Assembly: GCA_005223125.1 (NCBI GenBank)
Contig: NJBH01000016.1
Span: forward strand, 24,022-88,021
Reading direction: 5' to 3'
Length of the DNA stretch: 64,000 nt
Source: Promethearchaeota archaeon Loki_b32
GTDB lineage: Archaea > Asgardarchaeota > Lokiarchaeia > Sigyniarchaeales > SOKP01
Shown: in pieces, positions 26,416-36,016 of the stretch
Layout of the letters: each line of letters begins with the position of its first letter
Position numbering within the stretch: position 1 is the stretch's first letter
Notes under the pieces: generated by a model
Told to the model about the DNA's origin: nothing
Databases searched by the model: none
What the model saw: the letters and a program-made list of their open reading frames with translations, nothing else
Made by a program: the position numbers and the translations under genes

Positions 26416-27525
26416 ATGGATAACTCATTTGGTACTATCTATAGAATAACATCATTTGGAGAAAGTCATGGAGCTTTAGGAGGAATCATATTAGACGGTG
26501 TACCGGCAGGACTAGAATTTGATTTAGAATTTATCCAAAATGAACTTGATAGAAGAAGACCAGGTCAATCAAATTTGACAACGACTCGTGTTGAGGAGGA
26601 TCAAGTAAAGGTATTATCTGGCATTTTCAACAATAAAACATCAGGAGCACCAATTTGTTTGATAATTGAAAATAATGATATTAATTCATTAATTTATGAA
26701 AATTATAAGCAATTCTTACGACCCTCCCATGTAGATTATTCTGCATTAAAAAAATATGGGGGATATTCTGATTATCGAGGATCAGGGAGATTTTCTGGCA
26801 GAATTACGGCTGGCTTTGTCATGGCTGGAGCTATTGCAAAACAAATATTAAAAAAATATAATATCGTGATATTTGCTTATACTAAAAGTATTGGAAAGGT
26901 TATCGACGACGATGAGAGGCCTTCTTTAAATGAATTAGAAAAATTGTTCGAAATAAGAAACAAGTCTCTTGTTAGGGCTATAAATCATGAGAAATCGAAA
27001 TTAATGGAGCAGTTAATTGAAAATGTTAAAAATCAAAAGGATTCTATCGGAGGGACTATAAAATGCATTGTTTCAAATTTTCCTGCTGGGAAGGGAGGGC
27101 CGATTTTCAATAGTATTGAGGCAAACATAAGCAAGGCAATTTTTGCGATTCCTGCCATAAAGGGCATTGAGTTTGGAGCTGGTTTTAAAGCATCCAAAAT
27201 GAAAGGTTCAGAACATAATGATCCATGGATTTTAAAGGATGGAAAAATCCAAACAATTAAAAATGATGCTGGTGGAATAATTGGGGGAATTTCAACTGGT
27301 ATGCCGATTGAATTTACTATAGCAGTAAAACCACCATCTTCTATAGGGGTTCCACAGAAAACTGTTAATATTGAGATGATGGAAAATGTAGAAATTGAAT
27401 TTAGTGGTCGTCATGATCCGTGTATAGTACCAAGGGTAGTCCCCGTTGTAGAAGCTATGACAGCAAACGTTTTACTAGATTTTTTACTTATAGAAGGTTA
27501 TATTCCTAGGATTTTTAAACAATAA
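26416..27525 (+). CDS. aroC: Chorismate synthase
   Basis: 369 residues converting EPSP to chorismate with reduced FMN. Signature blocks are TSFGESHGALGGIILDGVP, RRRPGQSNLTTTRVEED, DYRGSGRFSGRITAG, GFKASKMKGSEHNDPW and FSGRHDPCIVPRVVPV. ATG at 26416 is preferred; an adjacent in-frame GTG at 26413 would add one residue. Divergent to aroA. Confidence 0.97.
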   Translation: MDNSFGTIYRITSFGESHGALGGIILDGVPAGLEFDLEFIQNELDRRRPGQSNLTTTRVEEDQVKVLSGIFNNKTSGAPICLIIENNDINSLIYENYKQFLRPSHVDYSALKKYGGYSDYRGSGRFSGRITAGFVMAGAIAKQILKKYNIVIFAYTKSIGKVIDDDERPSLNELEKLFEIRNKSLVRAINHEKSKLMEQLIENVKNQKDSIGGTIKCIVSNFPAGKGGPIFNSIEANISKAIFAIPAIKGIEFGAGFKASKMKGSEHNDPWILKDGKIQTIKNDAGGIIGGISTGMPIEFTIAVKPPSSIGVPQKTVNIEMMENVEIEFSGRHDPCIVPRVVPVVEAMTANVLLDFLLIEGYIPRIFKQ

Positions 27526-27628
27526 ATGAAGGCTATAAGTTTATTAATAAAAATTAAATTATCTTTATGTTCATAATAAAAAATAATAATTATTGATAAT
27601 GATTTGAGTATTATAAAAAGGAATTATC

Positions 27629-27865
27629 ATGCCCCTTTCAGTTCAAGAAAAGCTTATCGAAGATGTTATGAAATTAATAGATAGATGGTCTTTTGAACAG
27701 TGTGCTTATTGCGATGATGGAACACTGGTTTCAATTGAAGGAATGCTTGATTTCAGGTGTAGTAAATGCGGAAAGTCAATGAATCCTTTAGAATATTTAG
27801 GGGAAATCGGCAAAATTGTTTTTCATTATAGAGAAAATCAAAATAATCTCAAAATTAAGCATTAG
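27629..27865 (+). CDS. Small zinc-ribbon protein
   Basis: 78 residues with two CxxC pairs, CAYCDDG (~residue 27) and CSKCGKSM (~48), spaced like a zinc ribbon. No further domain. Such proteins often bind nucleic acid or serve as protein-interaction modules; the function is unknown. The ATG is preceded by AAAAGGA. Confidence 0.6.
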   Translation: MPLSVQEKLIEDVMKLIDRWSFEQCAYCDDGTLVSIEGMLDFRCSKCGKSMNPLEYLGEIGKIVFHYRENQNNLKIKH

Positions 27866-27971
27866 AGATATTAATAACTTATAAAATAAAGAATATATTG
27901 ATAAAATTAGCAACCATTAATTTTCAAGCTCAATTCTTCTCAATATAAAGCCAAGGTTTTAGGTGTTTATA

Positions 27972-29399
27972 ATGAATTCACCAATTACAGCCGTTTTATT
28001 GGGGGCAGGAAGACGAGGATTTCACGTTTATGGAAATTATGCTCTTAAAGAAAAAAAAAAACTAAAATTTATTGCTGTAGCTGAACCCATTAAAGCAAGA
28101 CGTGAAAAATTCGCTAATTTACACAGAATTCCTTCAAATAGATGTTATGAAAGTTGGGAGGATTTACTTTCACAGGATAAATTAGCAAATATAGCTTTTA
28201 TTTGTACTCAAGATCAGATGCACACAGAACCTACTTTATTAGCTTTAGAAAAAGGATATCATGTACTTTTAGAGAAACCTATGGCCCAAACTCTAGAAAA
28301 TTGTATTAAAATAGTGAAAAAAGTAGAAGAAACGGGAAGAATTTTGGGTGTGGGTCATGTTTTAAGATATACTAGTTTTTTCTCAACTATATATAAAATA
28401 ATCCAAAAAGGTCTACTTGGAGATATTGTTAATATTTCTCATAGAGAAAATGTTATGTGGTATCATTACGCCCACAGTTTTATAAGAGGTCCATGGTCAA
28501 ATGTAGAAAAATCTTCTCCAATGATTTTAGCAAAATGTTGTCATGATCTTGATTTACTTTTTCATATGACAGGCTCACTTCCAAAGAAAATAAGTTCTTT
28601 TGGAAACTTGTACCATTTCAAGCCAGAAAATGCACCAAAGGGAGCACCAGAATATTGTTTAGATGGATGTCCAGCTAAAGCAAAATGCTTATATTATGCT
28701 CCAAGAATATATATTGATATTATCCCCCAAATTCAATTTATGGAAAAAAGTGATAATAAGTTTTTGAAGATATTAGGGAAGTTAAGAAAGAACCATGTGA
28801 ATTTCTTAACATATCTCTCAAAGTTGGTACCTCTATTAAAAGAATTAAGGTATTATAAAGATTTTCCAATTTATTATTTATATACAGGTCAAAAAGAAGA
28901 TTATTCTGACGAGGCAAAAGCTAGAATTTTGAAAAAGAGTCCCTATGGTAGATGTGTATATCACTGTGATAATGATGTAGTTGACCATCAAATAGTAAAT
29001 ATTGAATTTGAAAATGGAGTTACAGCTAATTTAACGATGCATGGTTTCAGTGAGCGTGAAGGTCGGACATTAAGAATTGATGGAACAAAAGCAACATTGA
29101 TAGGAGAGTTTCATATTAGTGGGGAGAAAATCATATTTTATGATCACTTTTCTGGAAAAGAAACACTGATTTATGCGAAAAAATTAACACGTGAGTCCGG
29201 TGAGCATGGTGTTGGAGATTTTGAACTAGTAGATGACTATATTGAATCACTCATTAGTAAAGAAAAAACTCAACCTTTAACAAATGCACAGGAGACTGTT
29301 GAGAGCCACTTAATGGCTTTTGCTGCTAATGAATCGCGCTTAAAAGGAATTGTGGTTGATATGAATAAATTTCGTAAAAAAGTATACAAATTAGGATGA
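27972..29399 (+). CDS. Gfo/Idh/MocA family oxidoreductase with cysteine-rich insert
   Basis: 475-residue NAD(P)-dependent sugar/cyclitol dehydrogenase-type protein. The Rossmann motif VLLGAGRRGFHVYGNYA is at the N-terminus, the catalytic EKPMAQT near residue 105, and a C-terminal alpha/beta domain with VVDHQIVNIEFENGV. An insert contains a cysteine group (YCLDGCPAKAKC near residue 235 and GRCVYHC near 330), possibly a metal or iron-sulfur site, as in a subset of this family. ATG at 27972 is favoured: AGGTG at 27961-27965 lies 6 nt before it, whereas the GTG at 27963 would overlap the ribosome-binding site. Substrate unknown. Confidence 0.87.
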   Translation: MNSPITAVLLGAGRRGFHVYGNYALKEKKKLKFIAVAEPIKARREKFANLHRIPSNRCYESWEDLLSQDKLANIAFICTQDQMHTEPTLLALEKGYHVLLEKPMAQTLENCIKIVKKVEETGRILGVGHVLRYTSFFSTIYKIIQKGLLGDIVNISHRENVMWYHYAHSFIRGPWSNVEKSSPMILAKCCHDLDLLFHMTGSLPKKISSFGNLYHFKPENAPKGAPEYCLDGCPAKAKCLYYAPRIYIDIIPQIQFMEKSDNKFLKILGKLRKNHVNFLTYLSKLVPLLKELRYYKDFPIYYLYTGQKEDYSDEAKARILKKSPYGRCVYHCDNDVVDHQIVNIEFENGVTANLTMHGFSEREGRTLRIDGTKATLIGEFHISGEKIIFYDHFSGKETLIYAKKLTRESGEHGVGDFELVDDYIESLISKEKTQPLTNAQETVESHLMAFAANESRLKGIVVDMNKFRKKVYKLG

Positions 29400-29510
29400 T
29401 TTTATCAAAAAGAAATAATGTTTGAATAGAAAAATTTTAGTTAATTTTATTATAATTGATATCATAAAGTATCTTAAAGTTAAAACTAAAATTTGGGAAG
29501 TTTAAATAGA

Positions 29511-29738
29511 ATGGATAGAAAGATTGACACTTCTGCCCAATTTATAGAATTTTATAAGAAAAAGGGAGATTATTTGGTATCTCTTTCAGAAAATCATTTT
29601 AAAAATATAGAATATCGTAAATGTCTTGAATTATTGAACCAAGCTTATGGAATGTATATGAAAGGGAATTATACTGAACTTTCTGAAAAAACAAAACAGA
29701 GATTCTTAGAAATTAAAGAAAAATATTTTCAAAAGTGA
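29511..29738 (+). CDS. Small helical hypothetical protein
   Basis: 75 residues from the ATG at 29511 (a TTG at 29493 would add six). Predicted all-helical, charged, with LELLNQAYGMYMKGNY in the middle; a helical-hairpin (TPR- or MIT-like) fold is conceivable but not demonstrable by eye. It ends 5 bp from the convergent Mut7-C gene. Confidence 0.5.
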   Translation: MDRKIDTSAQFIEFYKKKGDYLVSLSENHFKNIEYRKCLELLNQAYGMYMKGNYTELSEKTKQRFLEIKEKYFQK

Positions 29739-29743
29739 AATCT

Positions 29744-30238
29744 CTAATCAAATTCTAAAGCTTTGTCCAATCTATCTTCAATATCTTCAATATGAGAGCC
29801 TTGCCAATATACTTTTTTACATTGAAGATTTGAGCACTGATAAAACTCGTTGTAATTATTATATGTATCTTTTAAAACAAGATCTTTTATTGAATTTTTA
29901 GACGGAACTTTATTTAAGTATGAATTGCAAATAGAACATCTGGCTTGAGTTATATTAAATTTAAAATTCAAACCAAATGTCTTATTGAGTTGATGAAGGT
30001 AATTATATATTCCTTTTCCTCTCAAATAAACACTTTTTTCTTTATAGTTCTTATACAAGGGATAGTCTTTAGTAATAATAATCCTATCATCTTTATTTGC
30101 ATATTCTATTAATTTTTCATCTGGTACAGGATCCATCTTAAAATAGTCTATTAAATCATTTGCATAGATAGTATCAAATCCAAAAATTCTTAGGAATCGC
30201 GCTAATTTGCCTAACATTGAATCAGCTAAAAATTTCAT
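29744..30238 (-). CDS. Mut7-C RNase domain protein (PIN-like plus zinc ribbon)
   Basis: 164 residues of the Mut7-C family: MKFLADSMLGKLARFLRIFG at the start with the first acidic residue of the PIN-like fold, RIIITKDYPL for the second acidic cluster, and a C-terminal zinc ribbon (CSICNSYL and CSNLQCKKVYW). The family is thought to degrade or process RNA; the eukaryotic relative is the C-terminus of exonuclease Mut-7. Length is typical of archaeal members (~150-165). Confidence 0.9.
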   Translation of the reverse strand: MKFLADSMLGKLARFLRIFGFDTIYANDLIDYFKMDPVPDEKLIEYANKDDRIIITKDYPLYKNYKEKSVYLRGKGIYNYLHQLNKTFGLNFKFNITQARCSICNSYLNKVPSKNSIKDLVLKDTYNNYNEFYQCSNLQCKKVYWQGSHIEDIEDRLDKALEFD

Positions 30239-30342
30239 CTTCAGGAAGTCAAGCTTTTATAAAGTATTTCTAGATTAAATAAATTAAAATTTAATTTTAA
30301 ATTATATAACTGAAATTCAATCAAAAAAAAAAAAGATTTTAG

Positions 30343-30870
30343 ATGGAAGCTAAAGAATTAATGGAAAAAGCAGTTAGATTTCATGGACATATCTGTCCTG
30401 GTTTGACAATTGGTGTGCTAGCTGCTAAATATGTTTTAGAGCATGGATATGAATATTCTCCAAATGAAGAGTTAGTAGCGGTTGTTGAAAATGATAACTG
30501 TAGTGTTGATGCTCTCCAAGTGTTATTAGGTACAACTTTTGGGAAGGGAAATCTTGTACATCAGGATTATGGTAAAATTAATTATATATTTTATGATAGA
30601 AGAACAAAGAAGGGTGTAAGATTATCTATAAAAAGTAAAGAATTTGGTGATAAAAAGCTAACAAGAGATGAAAAAATCCAATTATTACTAAATTCAAAAC
30701 CAGAAGATATATTTAATATATATGAAATTGATTACAATCCTCCCGGATTAGCTGAAATTGAAGAATCTGTACCCTGTGAGATATGTGGAGAACTTATTAT
30801 GAATAGTCGACTTATGACATATAATGATTCTGAAATGTGTATTCCTTGTTATAAAAAAATGAGGAAATAG
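30343..30870 (+). CDS. FmdE family protein
   Basis: 175 residues. The FmdE motif FHGHICPGLTIGVLAAKY near residue 13 and NDNCSVDALQVLLGTTFGKG supply the metal-binding Cys/His, and a C-terminal zinc ribbon has CEICGELI and CIPCYKKM. FmdE was named as a formylmethanofuran dehydrogenase-associated subunit, but most homologues lie outside that complex and are of unknown function. No formylmethanofuran dehydrogenase genes are adjacent. Confidence 0.88.
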   Translation: MEAKELMEKAVRFHGHICPGLTIGVLAAKYVLEHGYEYSPNEELVAVVENDNCSVDALQVLLGTTFGKGNLVHQDYGKINYIFYDRRTKKGVRLSIKSKEFGDKKLTRDEKIQLLLNSKPEDIFNIYEIDYNPPGLAEIEESVPCEICGELIMNSRLMTYNDSEMCIPCYKKMRK

Positions 30871-30978
30871 TAGGAGAATAAAATTAATTCTTTAGGTTTA
30901 TTTCTTTGAATTGTACTCCATAATACTTTTTTACTTCTTGGTTTGTAAATCTTAATATTGTGATGTTTGTGAGATATA

Positions 30979-31743
30979 ATGGTCGATAATAATATTAAAA
31001 TTATGGAGGGTGCTGGTCCCTTTTATTTTGAAGGAAGTAGAGTGGGAATTATAATGATACATGGGGGTGGAGGAGGTACGTGTGCTGACTTGAAACCACT
31101 TGCAGAAGATTTGCATAAGAAAGGAGGATATACAATTTCTGTTCCTTTACTCCCCGGATTTGGTACTACACCTAAAGATTTAAAAAATACTCATATTGAA
31201 GAATGGAAATCTGCTTTAAATAAGGAATTGGGTATGTTAATGGAAAAATGTGATAAAATTTTTATGGGTGGTCATTCTATGGGAGGTGTTTTAACACTGA
31301 TATTAGCAGCTAATAAGAATTTGGATGGAATTTTTACCATTAGCGCTCCTATAGGCGTGCGGAAATTTTTATTTCATCTAGTACCATTCTTCCAACTTTT
31401 TGTAAAATATCATTCTGTTAATTCAGAACAATTCAAAAAAGATACAAATGGAAAGTGGATTGGATATAATAAGATTCCCTTAAATATCGCGATAAAAATA
31501 AAGAAATTGATGAAAGAAATGAAGAAATCCTTATCCAATGTAAATGCTCCAGCTTTATTATTTCAAGGATGTTTAGATTCAGACATAAAAAAAAGCAGCA
31601 TTGATTATATTTTCATTAATATCAGTACAAAGAATAGGAAAAAAGTTTGGCTAACACAAAATAGCCATCCTATATTAGAAAGTCCAGATCATCATCAAAT
31701 CGTTTCAGAACTTTTTAATTTCATTAATAAAATTTGTCCTTAA
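30979..31743 (+). CDS. Alpha/beta hydrolase (carboxylesterase type)
   Basis: 254 residues. Oxyanion-hole loop MIHGGGGGTCADLKPL, nucleophile elbow GGHSMGGVL (Ser near residue 101), an acid strand with LLFQGCLDSD and a C-terminal NSHPILESPDHH providing the histidine. The layout matches EstA/Est30-type carboxylesterases and monoacylglycerol lipases. Soluble, no signal peptide. Substrate cannot be told; two further hydrolases of the same superfamily lie at 34947-35945 and 47931-48776. Confidence 0.88.
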   Translation: MVDNNIKIMEGAGPFYFEGSRVGIIMIHGGGGGTCADLKPLAEDLHKKGGYTISVPLLPGFGTTPKDLKNTHIEEWKSALNKELGMLMEKCDKIFMGGHSMGGVLTLILAANKNLDGIFTISAPIGVRKFLFHLVPFFQLFVKYHSVNSEQFKKDTNGKWIGYNKIPLNIAIKIKKLMKEMKKSLSNVNAPALLFQGCLDSDIKKSSIDYIFINISTKNRKKVWLTQNSHPILESPDHHQIVSELFNFINKICP

Positions 31744-31946
31744 ATTATTTATTTATAATTAAATTACTAAGAATATCAAAGAGTAGACTTTTGAAATTTT
31801 TAAAAATTTTAATAATAATTGAATATTATTTATTTGGTAGAGTTTTATGAGATCAATTCTTAATTACTATAGAGGTAACAGAAATTCCATTAAATTTGTT
31901 AAAGGGTATCCTAATTAAATTATTTTAAAGATGAGAGAAATATCTT

Positions 31947-33176
31947 ATGATTAAGAATATAAATAAAGGACATACTTTACTTGTAAAGGGTCCAGCAAGA
32001 ATAACAATATTGGAGGGAAAAATTGATGTTTTTGGCAAGATATATCTCCCTGAAAAAGAAAAAGAAGAATCATCCTCATCAATAGAGAAGGAAAATGTTT
32101 TAATAGTCCCTAGTGCCCAATGTTATCCTCTATTTACAGTAGACAATTCAAAATTAGAAATATATAGTAATGTTGAAGATAATATTATAGAAGTCGAAGA
32201 AAATTCAATCTCTCCTAAGTGGATTGAAATTAAAGATTCAATTATAACAGAGATGACCCAAAATGTTAGTAAACCTTTAAAGATCATGGTTTTAGGAATA
32301 AGTAGTGGAAAAACAACTTTTATAAAATATCTAGCTAATAATTTCCTGAAAGAAGGACTAAAAGGTGGTTATCTTGATTCTGATTTAGGGCAACAAATTA
32401 TATACATTCCTACTACAATTAATATTGGGACAATTAAAGATTATATCGTTTCAAGCGAAAATATTAATTCTGAAAAAACTGTGTTTATTGGCGCAACTTT
32501 TCCTAAAGGAAGTAATAAATATATCGTCTCTCTCTCGTCTAGTGATCTAATTAAGGATTATTTGACTAAAAATAAAGAAACTAATTTTGTATTAATTGAT
32601 ACAGATGGTTGGATAAAAAACGAAGCGGGGATATTATACAAAAATTTTTTCATTAAAACAGTAGATCCAGATATTTTAATTGTATTCCATGATGAAACAA
32701 TTGAAGAACTAGAAGTTATAGAAAAAACATCCTCAAGTTCAAGAAAGGATAGAAAAACATACTTAATTAAAGAGGAAAATAAATATTTTTATGAAAAAGA
32801 CAAAGAAGAGAGAAGGTTTTTACGTCAAAGTCAATTTTCTAAAAAGTTTGAAGAGTTTAGAAAAATTTCAATTCCTTTAGATAATATGAAATTTATAAAG
32901 GCGGATTATAATAAAGAAGAAGACCAAATTATCGAAATGGAGATTAGCGTTAATGATCTTGTCAATCTTCCTTATCATTATGTAATAATAGGTTTAATGA
33001 CTGAAAAATCAGAATTGATAGAAATAGGTCTTCTGTTTATAGTAAATATTGATAAGAATTATATCTTACTATATTCAAACTTAACCTATAAAGAACAACT
33101 CAAAATAAAGAAAATCCTGCTTGGTAGTCTCAGATTATCAACAAAAGGAAATCATCAAGGGTACCTATATCTCTAA
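31947..33176 (+). CDS. Clp1/Grc3-type polynucleotide 5'-hydroxyl kinase
   Basis: 409 residues. The N-terminal beta domain (KGHTLLVKGPARITILEG, VLIVPSAQCYPLF) matches the archaeal Clp1/Grc3 RNA kinase family, followed by a P-loop domain with VLGISSGKTTFIKYLAN (~residue 117), YLDSDLGQQIIYIP and VLIDTDGW (Walker B region), then a C-terminal beta domain. Relatives phosphorylate RNA 5' ends in tRNA and rRNA processing. The P-loop has three residues between G and GKT instead of the canonical four (or starts with Leu), so catalytic competence should be checked. Genes on both sides are unrelated. Confidence 0.78.
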   Translation: MIKNINKGHTLLVKGPARITILEGKIDVFGKIYLPEKEKEESSSSIEKENVLIVPSAQCYPLFTVDNSKLEIYSNVEDNIIEVEENSISPKWIEIKDSIITEMTQNVSKPLKIMVLGISSGKTTFIKYLANNFLKEGLKGGYLDSDLGQQIIYIPTTINIGTIKDYIVSSENINSEKTVFIGATFPKGSNKYIVSLSSSDLIKDYLTKNKETNFVLIDTDGWIKNEAGILYKNFFIKTVDPDILIVFHDETIEELEVIEKTSSSSRKDRKTYLIKEENKYFYEKDKEERRFLRQSQFSKKFEEFRKISIPLDNMKFIKADYNKEEDQIIEMEISVNDLVNLPYHYVIIGLMTEKSELIEIGLLFIVNIDKNYILLYSNLTYKEQLKIKKILLGSLRLSTKGNHQGYLYL

Positions 33177-33242
33177 TTTTTAATTTTTATCAGATTATAT
33201 TAAGACCAATTTATTTAAATTGTGTTGTAATTATAATAATTT

Positions 33243-34688
33243 ATGGATGATGATCTTCTTACTAAGTTTCTAAAATTGATGAACTCAAAAATTACAGATT
33301 CAGATTTAGAATTAACCGCCCTAGGAAAATCTTTAGGGTTAGATTTAATATCTTTTGCGGATTTAAGAGCTTCTCAAGAAGATACTTTTGCCGATGAAGT
33401 GAGGAATAGGGCTATAGAGAAGATGGAAAAGGAGAAAGATAATTTTTTAAAAAATACTCACTCATTTTATGCAGGTAGTATTGACTTCATGGTATCTGAT
33501 GATCTTGAGGGGAAAAAGTTTTTCCTATTAGAAATTAATGGAGGATCTCATAGAGGTCTTTCAATTATAACCAAAAAACAACAATCTCTTTTATATGATG
33601 GTTATTTTGAAGCTATTATGCAAGCTTCTAGGAAAAAAACGAATAAGGATAATAAAATCTTTATTTTAATCGGTGTACCAGTTAACGATGGTCTAATTCA
33701 TGAAAAAGTAATAATGATTGAATATTTTAGAAAAAAACTTAAAAATAACGGTTATACAGTGAAGATTTTTAATACTGACAATTATGATAAACATTTTAAA
33801 GCAGAATTTGTATTTCTAATAGCAGATTATCGACAACTATCCACATCAATTACATTTTCAAATAATTGGATTAAGTTTAATGAAGAAGAAATTAATGTTT
33901 TAATAGGAGACGGTATTCCAAGGCGCTTAGAAGATGAAAATTTCTTAAAATTTATTAAAGAAGATTTCCGTAAAATTAATTCGATTATTGTTAATCCTAT
34001 TTTTAGAATAACTGATGATAAATCTTTAACATATTTAGCAAGCTATTTCAGTAAAGAGGTGTTAATGAAATACAATTTGCGATATCTCTTATTTACTAAA
34101 GCTTATACAGAAGAGGAATTAATTAACAAATTAGAATATCTCATAAATACATACCAAAGATCTTTTATTATTAAACCACGTGGAGGATCAGGAGGTGCTG
34201 GAGTTATGCCGGTTTCTAAAGACGAAGATTTTCTCAGTATAAAAAAGATTTTAGAAGAAAGTAAAAAAGAATTTTATACTAAATTTATGGAAAATCGTGA
34301 GCCTTATCCGTATACTATTCAAGAAATGGCAGAGTTCTCATTAATTAATTGGAAGGAAGGAAATCATACATTTGATTTACGGATTTATTTATCTCAAAGA
34401 GAAGGTAAAGTTATACCTGTAGGAGGTTTAGCTAGGATAGCTCGAAATGAATATAGTGGGCGTGGGAGTTTAAATAAACAAGAATTTGTAGTAAATTTAT
34501 CTGGGTATAATGGTCAAATTGAAGTTGAAAGAGGAATTGGGTTTTCTGAAAAAAATTGTAAGTTATTAAATTTGACCAAAGATGATTTTGTAAATATGTT
34601 TTGCATAGGTTGTGTATTATTTGCAAGTATTGTTGAGAATTATGAAACAATCATTAATTTCTCAGATTGGGGTAAAATAGTAGATTGA
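33243..34688 (+). CDS. ATP-grasp domain protein of unknown substrate
   Basis: 481 residues. The C-terminal half shows ATP-grasp features: FIIKPRGGSGGAGVMPVS (~residue 310) for the lysine and glycine-rich loop, DLRIYLSQREGKVIPVGGLA and NEYSGRGSLNKQEFVVNLSG for the metal/ATP-binding strands. The N-terminal half has FADLRASQEDTFADEV and FFLLEINGGSHRGL. ATP-grasp enzymes usually ligate a carboxylate to an amine or thiol; no pathway partner lies next to it. The following small frame starts 1 nt after its stop. Confidence 0.75.
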   Translation: MDDDLLTKFLKLMNSKITDSDLELTALGKSLGLDLISFADLRASQEDTFADEVRNRAIEKMEKEKDNFLKNTHSFYAGSIDFMVSDDLEGKKFFLLEINGGSHRGLSIITKKQQSLLYDGYFEAIMQASRKKTNKDNKIFILIGVPVNDGLIHEKVIMIEYFRKKLKNNGYTVKIFNTDNYDKHFKAEFVFLIADYRQLSTSITFSNNWIKFNEEEINVLIGDGIPRRLEDENFLKFIKEDFRKINSIIVNPIFRITDDKSLTYLASYFSKEVLMKYNLRYLLFTKAYTEEELINKLEYLINTYQRSFIIKPRGGSGGAGVMPVSKDEDFLSIKKILEESKKEFYTKFMENREPYPYTIQEMAEFSLINWKEGNHTFDLRIYLSQREGKVIPVGGLARIARNEYSGRGSLNKQEFVVNLSGYNGQIEVERGIGFSEKNCKLLNLTKDDFVNMFCIGCVLFASIVENYETIINFSDWGKIVD

Positions 34689-34689
34689 A

Positions 34690-34952
34690 ATGAATCTTGA
34701 AACATTAAACTCACTGTTAAATATATCAAATCGGACTACATTATATAGCAAAATATTAATTGAATTAGAAAAAGTTAAAAATTTAGATTATATTATTTAT
34801 CAACCTTATGAAACTGCTGAAGAAATTATGCCGCTCATAAAAATTTCTAAAAATTCTAATTTTAATGAAATTAAGCATGTTTAAATCTTTATGGAGCACA
34901 ACATAATGAATATAATGGTCTTTTTAGTATATTAGAGTTCACACAGTCATGA
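34690..34952 (+). pseudogene. Short downstream frame, apparently frameshifted
   Basis: An ATG 1 nt after the ATP-grasp stop opens a 64-codon frame ending at 34884. Just before that stop another frame opens and continues with coding-like sequence (LYGAQHNEYNGLFSILEF) to a TGA at 34950-34952. Reading both as one protein of about 86 residues needs a single shift near 34875-34880. It could be a decayed gene, a sequencing indel, or a real 64-residue protein with chance similarity to coding DNA downstream. Confidence 0.35.
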
Positions 34953-35945
34953 ATTTAGAAAATTGAGAGTAGCACCAACTAATGCACACTCGTTTTTCTT
35001 TTGTGAATGTCCTCCTTTCTTTAATATAAGCAAATTTTTCTCTGGAGATTCTAAAATCATTTTATTTTCTTTAAAATTCTTGAATTTTATTACTCTGTCA
35101 TTTATACAATGAATTAACATAACTTTCTTAGAGTAAATCTTCCAATCTTCTAATGTTAGTTCTTTTTTTGCAGTTTGTATCAATGAGTAAGGAGATAACA
35201 TTTTATTTTCCTCATCATTAGGGAACAATTTTACTCCTTTCATTAAGTAACTTAGCATTATAATAGGATTGTATTTCGGTATATTTTGCTTGTAATGTGA
35301 CATTGAAGAAATTGCAACAATTTTTTCAATATTTCTATCTAAAAAACCTCCAGATAAAACTGTTATAGCACCTATGCTAAAACCAACACAAGAGATTTTC
35401 ATATTTGAAAATTCTTCTTGATTTTTAACCCACTCAATTATTTTTTTAAAATCCTCAATTCTTTCTATAAAGTCACTTCTCTTTCCTGCTTTTTTAGATT
35501 TTCCCGTACCTCTAGCATCATAAGCTAAAACAACATAACCTTGATAAGCAAGCGGATAATAGAAATACTCAAGTGTTTCTTTCGTGTCAGAAAATCCATG
35601 ACAGACTATAACTAGAGTATTTTTTAATTTAATTTTTGCTTGATTCTGATTCTTTACCAAATTTGCTGATAAGAGTCCATTAGAAACATTTATTTTTGTG
35701 TTTGATACTTTTAAATCTTTTAAATAAAGTTTTGGCCAACGATCGAACCAGAGATCTCTAAAGGACCAGTAAATCTCAAAAGGAGTATAAACAATTAAGA
35801 AGGTGGTTAATGATAATAAAAAACAACTTGAAAAAGCAGTTGTATAACATGGATTTCCTAACGAAATATTTACTTCCCAGATGTACCAGCTAAATAATAC
35901 ATCAATAATGATTAATATAATGCGTTTATATGTATTTGAAAGCAA
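34947..35945 (-). CDS. Membrane-anchored alpha/beta hydrolase
   Basis: 332 residues. Two hydrophobic segments at the N-terminus (~residues 8-25 and 38-58) should anchor it in the membrane. The hydrolase domain has VIVCHGFSDTKETLEYF, YDARGTGKSKKAGKRSDF, nucleophile elbow CVGFSIGAITVLSG (Ser near residue 201), acid-bearing HCINDRVIKF and KKGGHSQKKN with the catalytic histidine. This resembles FrsA/BAAT-type or serine aminopeptidase S33-like hydrolases. Its 3' end overlaps the frameshifted short gene on the other strand. Confidence 0.83.
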   Translation of the reverse strand: MLSNTYKRIILIIIDVLFSWYIWEVNISLGNPCYTTAFSSCFLLSLTTFLIVYTPFEIYWSFRDLWFDRWPKLYLKDLKVSNTKINVSNGLLSANLVKNQNQAKIKLKNTLVIVCHGFSDTKETLEYFYYPLAYQGYVVLAYDARGTGKSKKAGKRSDFIERIEDFKKIIEWVKNQEEFSNMKISCVGFSIGAITVLSGGFLDRNIEKIVAISSMSHYKQNIPKYNPIIMLSYLMKGVKLFPNDEENKMLSPYSLIQTAKKELTLEDWKIYSKKVMLIHCINDRVIKFKNFKENKMILESPEKNLLILKKGGHSQKKNECALVGATLNFLNS

Positions 35946-36016
35946 AATTTTCCACTAAAAAATATATTCAAGAATAACTTAAGCAATTAAATAATAAAAA
36001 AAATAAAATGTTATTT

